A stretch of DNA of 12,211 bases from Baffinella frigidus (lineage: Eukaryota > Cryptophyceae > Cryptomonadales > Baffinellaceae). The stretch's first letter is position 1; each line of letters opens with the position of its first letter. The position numbers were made by a program, and so were the translations under genes. Where the stretch lies: contig MU646822.1 of the NCBI GenBank assembly GCA_026770585.1, positions 30,919 to 43,129 of the forward strand, written 5' to 3'. The notes below the pieces were generated by a model. That model had not been told where the DNA came from and did not search any database. It saw only the letters and a program-made list of their open reading frames with translations. Below are positions 6,340 through 12,211 of the stretch, one piece after another.

Positions 6340-6780
6340 TTCTACTTAGCTTCACATGTGGTCACGACATCGACCCTAACCCTCAACCCTCAACCTCGAG
6401 CCCACCCACTTAGCAGCCACCGGGGGAATCACGGATACAGTCCATCTAAACGATTTGTACTAGAATCTTATCCATTACCCTGGAACCTAATAGCAATTTC
6501 ACCGTGAATTCAAGGCGAAAAGGTCCTTGGTCGCTGCTGAGTGGAGTGGAGGGCTTGGGCCTCTGAGCGCCATCTGCAGATGCTGGGCGCGAGTAGCATA
6601 CACATTGTGTTTTATCCAGTGTATTATCCAGTGTATTGCCGGGCGAAGGTGCTCTCTCTCTCTCTATCTATCTCGCTCGCTCCCCCACAGTCATACACCG
6701 ACTGTGAATAAACGATACCCCGCCAGCCTACGAGCCTGACCCACGCCGGGCTATAGGGTAGGGTATTCCATATGCGTTGT
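6340..6780. other. Mostly single-copy interval with no gene; (CT)n at 6653-6690
   Basis: I see no coding signal. Minor structures are a perfect palindrome CATCTGCAGATG (6571-6582), a 12-bp tandem duplication TTATCCAGTGTA (6612-6623 and 6624-6635) and a (CT)n microsatellite with CTAT units near 6653-6690. Short C-rich telomere-like text (ACCCTCAACCCTCAACC) lies near 6377-6395. Confidence 0.6.
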
Positions 6781-6867
6781 TGGAGCCGTTTGTATGTTCT
6801 TGGAGCCGTTTTGATCTTGAAATTGACTTTTGAACACCGGTTTCCCTTGAAAAATGACTTTTGAATA

Positions 6868-7915
6868 CCCCCCCCTCCAGCTCTGCGTGGTGTTTGACGA
6901 CGCGTTCGCGAGACGCGAGGCCGAACGTGTTTCCAAAGGTTGTAAAACCCGCTATTGTACATTTAGTACCAGAGAAAACGCTGTAAAACCATCTGTTGTA
7001 CATTTTGTACCAGCGAAACCCAGGTCTCGTCCAACTAAGACTGCTGTACAACGCTAAAACGTTTTATATACGCTAAAACGTTGTATATATCGGGTACCTG
7101 AGCGGTTTGTTCGCCCGCCAGCCTGCGAGCCAGCCTGGCTCCTTGGCGACGCGTTGGCGAGACGCGAGACCGAACGTATTTTTTTCAACGTTGAAAACCC
7201 CGTTATTGTACATTTTGTACCAGAGAAACCCAGGTCTTGTCCAAATAAGACTGCTGTACAACGCTAAAACACACACATATATAACATTTTAGCGTTGAAA
7301 ACGTTATATATATATCGGGTACCTGAGCGGTTTGTTCGCCCGCCAGCCTGCGAGCCAGCCTGGCTCCTTGGCGACGCGTTGGCGAGACGCGATGCCGAGT
7401 GCGACGCCGAGTCGCCGCGCCCTATTAAAGGTTTTGGGTTTTAGCGTTGTAAAGAAGGTTTACTTGGACGAGACCCTGGCACAAAATGTACGACATAAGG
7501 TTATAAAACCCTTTAACATTTGTATAAACCCCTTTAAAAACACTTATTGTAAAGGTTTGTTCGCCCGCCAGCCTGCGAGCCAGCCTGGCTCCTTGGCGAC
7601 GCGTTGGCGAGACGCGATGCCGAGTGCGACGCTGAATCGCCGCGCCTTGATAAAGGGGGTCAAAATCAACGTTTTCGGACACGACCAGGTATAAAATGTA
7701 CAACACAAGGTTATAAAGCCCTTTAAATATATTTATTAACCCGTTTAAAAACGCCCGCCAGCCTGCGAGCCGCGCCCTGAAAAAAATAGATGTATAACGT
7801 TTTAGCGTTGTAAAGCAGTCTTATTTGGACGAGACCCTGGTACAAAATGTAAAACACAGGGTTATAATCACCCTTTAAAAACAGCTATTGCAAAAAAATT
7901 GCCGCCCCGCCGCGC
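6868..7915 (+). repeat. Modular P/Q tandem array, 225-bp period
   Basis: Module P (CGGGTACCTGAGCGG, then GCCCGCCAGCCTGCGAGCC, then CGACGCGTTGGCGAGACGCG) lies at 7091-7167, 7316-7392 and 7554-7617, a diverged copy at about 6868-6929 and a remnant at 7751-7779. Its CGACGCGTT anchor is at 7147, 7372 and 7597, exactly 225 bp apart. Module Q (GTACATTTTGTACCAG...ACAACGCTAAAAC) lies forward at 6998-7060 and 7208-7270, and inverted at 7438-7491, about 7670-7702 (partial) and 7799-7857. No Q-like or P-like sequence is recognised as a known gene. Confidence 0.88.
7259..7297. repeat. Perfect 11-bp inverted repeat at a P/Q junction
   Basis: CAACGCTAAAA (7259-7269) and TTTTAGCGTTG (7287-7297) flank a 17-nt loop rich in CA and TA. 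It lies between the last forward Q and the second P, just before the region where Q becomes inverted. Confidence 0.85.
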
Positions 7916-8009
7916 CCTATCCCGGGAACACCGTGTTTGGATTTGATTTGATTTGTGAAACGTCACTTGTGAACACGTTCGGTAGGTGGGAATAGGGTTT
8001 CGGGCGAAG

Positions 8010-8660
8010 GTTAATTAGCGCGGTAAGTAGATGCAATTACAGGGACGAGTGTTTTGAGACTTGATTAAGGCGCGCTAAGTAAATTCAGTCAGGGAGGCTA
8101 AGTAAATTCAGTTAGGGAGGCTAAGTAAATTCAGTTAGGGAGGCTAGGTGTCTCTACCTGAGGATGCGCGAGACTTGGGACGGGTCGTCAACCTTTCCGT
8201 AATTGCCATCGGGATTTGGGCAACGGTTAATTAGCACCCTACCTAGACTTAATTAGGGCATCCTAAATTCAATTATGAACCCCTAAGTAATTTTACTTGT
8301 GGCACTAAGTAACTTTACTTATGGCACTAACTCATCTTAATTCCTTTCTACCTGAAGATGCGCGGGACTTGGGGCGGCTCGTCGGCTCCGGCTTGGCTTT
8401 CTAAACTTACTTAGGGGTCCTAAGTAAACTTACTTAGGGGTCCTAGGTAAAATTACTTAGGGGGACTAGTAAATTCAGTGAGGGCGACTCACTAAATGCA
8501 GTTGGGGCGACCATCTGAATGTAGTTACGGCGCCCCAACTAAACTTGATTAGGCCCTAACTATCTAAACTTTATTAGGCCCTAACTAGCCCCAACTAAAC
8601 TTTCTTAGGCCCTACGTAAATTTACCTGAAGAGGCGCGGGACTTGGGGCGGGACGTCGGC
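8010..8660 (+). repeat. Diverged 22/23-bp minisatellite with punctuating block
   Basis: Three almost identical 23-bp units (CTAAGTAAATTCAGTTAGGG) start at 8074, 8097 and 8120. Further units of the same period run through 8270-8345 and 8400-8620 with growing divergence (CTAAGTAAACTTACTTAGGG, CTAAACTTGATTAGGCC). A conserved block, TACCTGA.GATGCGCG then GACTTGGG.CGG, interrupts the array near 8154, 8350 and 8625. No coding potential is evident. Confidence 0.85.
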
Positions 8661-8674
8661 TCCGGCTTCGCTTT

Positions 8675-8873
8675 CTCCACCGCCTTCAGCTTGGCTAGGG
8701 GATCATCCTGCCAAGAGCCTAGAATTCAGCCGCCGAAACAGAGCCGTTCTATTATCTGTACAGGGGTACCTCGCTCATCAGAAACTGCCATCCCCCTGGA
8801 CCACCGCCTTCAGCTTCGCTAGGGGGTCATCCTGCCACGCAAGAGCCTAGGGTTCCGCCGCCGAAACATAGCC
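8675..8873 (+). repeat. 70-bp direct repeat, copies at 8675-8745 and 8799-8873
   Basis: Both copies read CCACCGCCTTCAGCTT, then GGCTAGGGG or CGCTAGGGGG, then TCATCCTGCCA, AAGAGCCTAG and GCCGCCGAAACA.AGCC. The first copy adjoins the last punctuating block of the 22/23-bp array; the second ends at MITE-A. Confidence 0.85.
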
Positions 8874-8876
8874 TTT

Positions 8877-9037
8877 CCACACAGCGGGCTACGAAGGGAT
8901 TTTCGGCCCAAACCGGGCCGAGTTTCCGTGACCTTATCCGTAGGAACCCCCCTAAGTCCCTACGGGTTGCCTACCGTAGGGTCCTAAGTCTTATCGCTTA
9001 GGGGTTATTCGAAACCCCTTCGAAGTCTGCTGTGTGG
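8877..9037 (-). mobile_element. MITE-A, full copy 2 (161 bp)
   Basis: The ends are CCACACAGCGGGCTACGAAG and, on the other side, AGTCTGCTGTGTGG. Aligned with the copy at 1729 (reverse-complemented) it matches at about 90 percent over the full length, including the CCCTACGG hairpin and a CGGCCC...GGGCCG hairpin. Orientation is opposite to copy 1. No target-site duplication is seen. Two intact, diverged copies define the element boundaries. Confidence 0.88.
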
Positions 9038-9081
9038 CTATCTGCATTGTACAACCAGAGAATCTTTTCGGAAACTCCTAG

Positions 9082-9203
9082 CTCTGTCCCAGTTCAATTT
9101 GGTCTCATCATTAAAATTTGTTAGAGGTACATGGAAAGTTAATTTGTGGTGGAGATCCTTCTTTACAAGTCATAATGATGAGACCTGATTTAGTGGGACA
9201 GAG
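9082..9203. mobile_element. Foldback element F (122 bp)
   Basis: The arms share CTCTGTCCCA at the ends and an inner perfect GGTCTCATCATTA (9101-9113) with TAATGATGAGACC (9173-9185). The short segment between the two blocks is diverged. The interior is AT-rich and non-coding. It lies 44 bp from MITE-A copy 2. Confidence 0.75.
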
Positions 9204-9248
9204 ATACGACTCTCGCGCCGGCTTCAACATTCTTGCGTATGGCCAAGG

Positions 9249-9535
9249 GGGTTTGGGGTTTGGGGTTTAAGGTTTGGGGTTTGGGGTTTTGAGGTTTGAG
9301 GTTTGAGGTTTGGGATTTGGATTGCGGTTTTGGGTTTTGGGTTTGGGGTGTGGGGTTTGGGGTTTGGGGTTTGGGGTTTGGGGTTTGGGATTGGGGGTTT
9401 GGGGTTGGGGGTTGGGGTGTGGGGGGATTTTGGGTTTCTGGTTTCTGGTTTCTGGTTTCTGGTTTCTTGTTTCTTGTTCAGGGTTGATGGTTTATGGTTT
9501 GGGGTTTATAGTGTCGGGTTTCTGGATGAGTGTTG
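9249..9535 (+). repeat. TTTGGGG heptamer array with TTTCTGG sub-block
   Basis: TTTGGGG, TTTGAGG and TTTGGGT units to about 9420, then about five TTTCTGG/TTTCTTG units (9430-9476), then TTTATGG-like units. Three overlapping + frames are open across it, all low-complexity F/G/V/W/L. Confidence 0.92.
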
Positions 9536-9603
9536 AGGGTTTCGTGCCTCGTGTTTCGGGTGTATGGTTTCGGGTTTATGGTTGCGTACTTGAGTGTTTG
9601 AGT

Positions 9604-9656
9604 GTTTAGGGTTCAGGGTTCAGGGTTTAGGGTTTAGGGTTTAGGGTTTAGGGTTG
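9604..9656 (+). repeat. Interstitial telomeric array, TTTAGGG
   Basis: TTCAGGG twice, then TTTAGGG about five times, then TTGAGGG: a near-canonical array flanked by one-base variants. Confidence 0.93.
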
Positions 9657-9694
9657 AGGGGTTGGACAGCTTCGTTCTTCAAGTCCTCCGAGCG

Positions 9695-9862
9695 GTTTCA
9701 GGTTCAGGATTTCGGGGTTCGGGTTTCAGATTTCGGGTTTCAAATTTCGGGTTTCAGATTTCGGGTTCCGGGGTTCGGTATTCATATTTCGGATTTCGGG
9801 TTTCGGGTTTCAGATTTCGGATTCCGGGTTTCGGGTTTCGAGTTTCGGGTTTATGGTTGGTG
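9695..9862 (+). repeat. TTTCGGG heptamer array with TTTCAGA alternation
   Basis: Mainly TTTCGGG interleaved with TTTCAGA and TTTCAAA, so much of the block repeats as a 14-bp dimer. It reads FRVSGFG-like on + and NPKPETR-like on -. Confidence 0.92.
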
Positions 9863-9875
9863 TAGGGGTTAGGGT

Positions 9876-10001
9876 TTGGGACCTCATCTTTCCCATCGTC
9901 CGATCCTCTCGGGGAGATCTTCCTGGTGTGCTTCTGCTCCGCGAAAACGCGCCTTTTCGTGCATCGCGTCCGCACCCAAGGACGTGACAGCAAACGCGAT
10001 A

Positions 10002-10042
<41 letters not shown>

Positions 10043-10043
10043 A

Positions 10044-10086
<43 letters not shown>

Positions 10087-10169
10087 ATCTATATCTATAT
10101 CTATATCTATATCTATATCTATCTATGTATCTAAGTGTCTGCATCTATATCTATATCTATATCTATCTA

Positions 10170-10236
<67 letters not shown>

Positions 10237-10358
10237 ATAATATAATATAATAATTGAGATATAATGGATATATTATATAATAATTGAGGGTTAAGGACCT
10301 CGTCTTTCCCGTCGTCCGACCCTCTTGGGGAAATCTTCTTGGTGTGCTTCTGCTTGAC
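9876..10358 (+). repeat. Direct repeats (9876-9945, 10288-10358) flanking the microsatellite
   Basis: Both copies read GGACCTC.TCTTTCCC.TCG, then TCC.A.CCTCT.GGGGA, then ATCTTC.TGGTGTGCTTCTGCT, about 70 bp with roughly 85 percent identity. They bracket the large simple-sequence tract and each adjoins heptamer sequence. Confidence 0.85.
10003..10285. repeat. Compound microsatellite: (AT)n, (CTAT)n, (CTATAT)n
   Basis: (AT)n at 10004-10040, (CTAT)n from about 10047, (CTATAT)n near 10085-10123, then (CTAT)n again to about 10236, and finally an AT-rich tail with two copies of ATAATAATTGAG. The open frames here read as IYIYIY or YLSIYLSI and are translations of the simple repeat. Confidence 0.97.
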
Positions 10359-10364
10359 CTGTTT

Positions 10365-10665
10365 CGGGTTTTGGGTTTTGGGTTTGGGGTTTAGGGTTTA
10401 GGGTTTAGGGTTTGGGGTTTAGGGCTCATGGTTTGGGCGGTGGGATTTAGGGCTTAGGGATTGGGGTTTGGGGTTTAGGGTTTAGGGTTTAGGGTTTAGG
10501 GGTTAGGATCGTCACATGACGAGATTGACTGTGAAGGGTTTAGGGTTTAGGGTGTCGGGAGTCGGGTTTGGAGTTGAGGGTTTAGGGTTTAGGGTTCAGG
10601 TTTTAGGCTTTAGGTTTTAGGGTTTGGGGTTTAGGGTTTGGGGTTTAGGGTTCATAGTATTCTTT
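10365..10665 (+). repeat. Interstitial telomeric arrays, TTTAGGG with TTTGGGG
   Basis: Runs of TTTAGGG near 10386-10412, 10471-10503, 10536-10552, 10576-10595 and 10616-10650, mixed with TTTGGGG and TTTTAGG units. A short unique insert near 10506-10535 breaks the array. Confidence 0.93.
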
Positions 10666-10729
10666 TGCGAGACTCCCCTGGTATAGGGTGTGTGCGGTTT
10701 AAGGGTTCAGGGTTTAGGCCACCCAGGAT

Positions 10730-10890
10730 TGTTGGGGGGAGTTATTTATTTAATTAGTATTCACAAGTAAAATTACCCATGCCATAGTAATTTCTCCTAA
10801 GATTTCTTCTATGAAACAATGGAAATGGTTCAAATGCCAGCCAATGGCTCAAATGCCAGCCACGAAATACCCTCCCGAAGGATCTCGCGT
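10730..10890. other. AT-rich interval with a 19-bp tandem duplication
   Basis: No gene is recognised. Near 10836-10872 GG(T/C)TCAAATGCCAGCCA occurs twice in tandem. The rest is AT-rich single-copy sequence between two telomeric arrays. Confidence 0.6.
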
Positions 10891-10893
10891 AGG

Positions 10894-10942
10894 TTTAGGG
10901 TTTAGGGTTTAGGGTTTAGGGTTTAGGGTTTAGGGTTTAGGG
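10894..10942 (+). repeat. Seven perfect TTTAGGG units
   Basis: The longest perfect run of the plant/algal-type telomere heptamer in the window. It is not terminal, since over 1.2 kb of other sequence follows. It is the best evidence for the telomere motif of the source genome. Confidence 0.97.
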
Positions 10943-10984
10943 TTCAGGGTTGAGGTGCAATGTACATGCGATTTATGGGATGTT

Positions 10985-11105
10985 AGGGTGTAGGGTTTGA
11001 GGTGGTTTAGGGTTTAGGATTTAGGATTTATGGTTCATGGTTTATGGTGTATGGTGTACGGTGTATGGTTTATGATTCATGGTTTATGGTTTATGGTTCA
11101 GGGTT
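10985..11105 (+). repeat. TTTATGG / TGTATGG heptamer array
   Basis: TTTAGGA units change into TTTATGG, TTCATGG and TGTATGG units, the same variant class as at 1207-1342. 11106-11283 is non-repetitive apart from a (GC)n run at about 11119-11130 and a CTTCTTCTTCTT tract near 11146. Confidence 0.88.
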
Positions 11106-11283
11106 GGTTCGGATCGCCTGCGCGCGCGCGTTTTCGTCCCTTCCTCTTCTTCTTCTTCATTACTCTCGATACAACAGGTCCTAAATGAGGCCCTCGAGCC
11201 TGGAGTTGAGTGATACAAAAGTCTATGAGCCTTAAGAAACGGGCCCGCCTCAGAGACAAGAGCTATATCGTCCGTACCCCTAG

Positions 11284-11701
11284 GACGCGATACTGTATAT
11301 ATACATATAAATACGGACGTTATACCGTATATACACATATAAACACGGACGTGATATTTTATATATACACATAAATACGGACATGATACTGCGTATATAC
11401 ACGCATGCATGGACGTGATCCGTGTACATACATGTAAACACGGACGTGAAAAGGACGTGATTGGGCACGGACCGCTTGCGCGCGCGCGTTCTCGTATATC
11501 TATGCCCATACACACACACGGACGTGGTACCGTACATAAATACATATGTAAGGGCGTGATACCGTATAAATACACACATGCAAGGACGTGATACCGTATA
11601 TATACACACACGTACGGACGTGATACTGCATATTTACACCCCCGCGGACGTGAAAAGGACGTGATTTCGGCACGGACCGCCTGCAAGCGCGCGCTCTCGT
11701 A
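11284..11701 (+). repeat. 32-bp tandem repeat with about 204-bp higher-order structure
   Basis: GACGTGATACCGTATATATA-type units start at 11284, 11316, 11348, 11380 and 11412 (exactly 32 bp), then at 11443, 11521, 11554, 11584, 11617 and 11647. A distinct block, GACGTGAAAAGGACGTGATT then GGCACGGACCGC and a GC-alternating run, appears at 11443-11496 and 11647-11701, 204 bp apart, closing each group. A related GC-run segment is at about 11107-11136. The long - frame across it has no recognisable domain, and a 32-bp period shifts frame at each unit. Confidence 0.9.
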
Positions 11702-11950
11702 CATCTCGTCCATGCGCTTCCTCCTCTCCTCCGCCGCGTTCATTTCCCGCGCAAACTGCGCGTGCGGGCTTCTGGTGTTACTTACCATACGAAAAATTCG
11801 TGACATATACGAAAGGTTCGAATCAATATACGAAATTACACGAAACTTTCGTATATACTACTATGCGAAATTTTCGTATACGAAATTTTGGTGCATTTCG
11901 CCCATGCGTTTTCACCGCTCCTCTGCCGCGTTAATTTCCCGCGCGGACTG
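11702..11950 (+). repeat. Direct repeat flanking the TACGAAA cluster (about 11702-11762, 11891-11948)
   Basis: Both copies contain CAT(C/T)TCG.CCATGCG, then CTCCTC(T)..CCGCGTT.ATTTCCCGCGC. They resemble the 131-178 and 537-584 segments in composition but not clearly in sequence. Confidence 0.7.
11788..11890. repeat. Cluster of TACGAAA / TTTCGTA motifs
   Basis: TACGAAA occurs at about 11788, 11808, 11829 and 11879, and TTTCGTA near 11847 and 11872, with further near-matches (ACGAAAC, GCGAAAT). TTTCGTATACGAAA at 11872-11885 is a perfect 14-bp palindrome, and TATACGAAA (11827-11835) pairs with TTTCGTATA (11847-11855). Could be a protein-binding array or a degraded foldback element. Confidence 0.75.
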
Positions 11951-11954
11951 TTGT

Positions 11955-12095
11955 TTGGGTTTAGGTTTTGGGTTTTAGGGTTTAGGGTTTAGGGTTTGGG
12001 GTTTAGGGTTTAGTTCTTGGTGTTTAGTGTTGAGTGATTTGTGTTGAGTGATTAGTGATTAGTGTTGAGTGTTTAGTGTTGGATGGGGGGGAAGT
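11955..12095 (+). repeat. Telomere-like block, TTTAGGG to TTTAGTG/GAGTGAT
   Basis: About five near-canonical TTTAGGG/TTTGGGG units (to about 12010) pass into TTTAGTG, GTTGAGTG and GATTAGT units. An 11-base G run follows at 12120-12130. The last 80 bases show nothing recognisable. Confidence 0.88.
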
Positions 12096-12211
12096 AGTGT
12101 TCAGGGTTGAGGGTTTGATGGGGGGGGGGGCAGGCCTTCCACGCAAGAGTGTAGGGCTGACCCGGGAAAACAAGCCAGTTCACACGGAATTTGTAACAAC
12201 TTTCCGAAATT

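Noticed and set aside
9876-10250. IYIYIY / YLSIYLSI open frames
   Set aside because: Pure translation of the (AT)n and (CTAT)n microsatellite.
10894-10942. A true chromosome end
   Set aside because: The perfect TTTAGGG run is only seven units long and is followed by over 1.2 kb of other sequence, so it is interstitial here.
11284-11701. 32-bp regularly spaced repeats resembling a CRISPR array
   Set aside because: The units are contiguous with no unique spacers, are diverged, and lie among telomere heptamers in a eukaryotic-type region with no Cas-like frame.
11084-11806. 240-residue open frame on the - strand
   Set aside because: Most of it covers the 32-bp tandem repeat, its ends lie in a TTTATGG array and in a dispersed repeat, and no domain is recognisable.
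11811-11822. GGTTCGAATCA, like a tRNA T-loop
   Set aside because: The flanking five-base segments do not pair as a T-stem, and no acceptor or anticodon arm can be placed. The same holds for GGATCGAATCC near 4618.

Overview
This window shows no gene that I can support. It is a eukaryotic repeat region, most likely subtelomeric or a large interstitial telomere-derived block. The clearest signal is the plant/algal-type telomere heptamer TTTAGGG. It occurs as short arrays (for example seven perfect units at 10894-10942), surrounded by long stretches of degenerate 7-mers: TTTATGG, TTTGGGG, TTTGGTG, TTTCGGG, TTTGGAG, CTTGGGG and TTTAGTG. TTTAGGG telomeres occur in land plants, green algae, dinoflagellates and some other protists. 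The high density of foldback elements and the lack of recognisable genes would suit an algal or protist genome such as a dinoflagellate, but that is inference and nothing here fixes the taxon. Nearly all heptamer arrays have the G-rich strand on +, so a telomere, if near, would lie beyond the right end.

Layout: 1-510 has purine-rich sequence, a 22/31-bp minisatellite and a perfect hairpin. 800-1700 is heptamer-variant sequence. 1680-2735 is an irregular satellite of about 0.2 kb in five copies, one of which carries a 162-bp inverted-repeat element (here MITE-A). 2740-3378 is TTTGGGG/TTTGGTG sequence. 3379-6340 is a patchwork of small terminal-inverted-repeat (TIR) elements (families A to E), duplicated 38-59-bp segments and short heptamer blocks. 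6340-6780 is mostly single-copy non-coding sequence. 6868-7915 is a modular array with a 225-bp period in which one module (P) keeps its orientation while its partner (Q) appears in both orientations. 8010-8660 is a diverged 22/23-bp minisatellite punctuated by a conserved block. 8675-9203 has a duplicated 70-bp segment, a second full MITE-A and another TIR element. 9240-9860 is TTTGGGG, TTTAGGG and TTTCGGG sequence. 9876-10358 is a large TA/CTAT microsatellite between two direct repeats. 10365-11105 is telomere-type sequence. 11284-11701 is a 32-bp tandem repeat with higher-order structure. 11788-11890 is a cluster of palindromic TACGAAA motifs, followed by more telomere-like sequence to the end.

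The long open frames are by-products of the repeats. A 7-bp unit without a stop triplet stays open in several frames and translates to a 7-residue period (VWGLGFG-like on +, PKPQTPN-like on -). None resembles a known domain, several begin on TTG, and most run across the borders of unrelated repeats. There is no evidence of a protein-based system. What deserves attention is the repeat architecture: at least six families of small non-autonomous foldback elements in a telomere-variant mosaic, and a tandem array with an inverted internal module.
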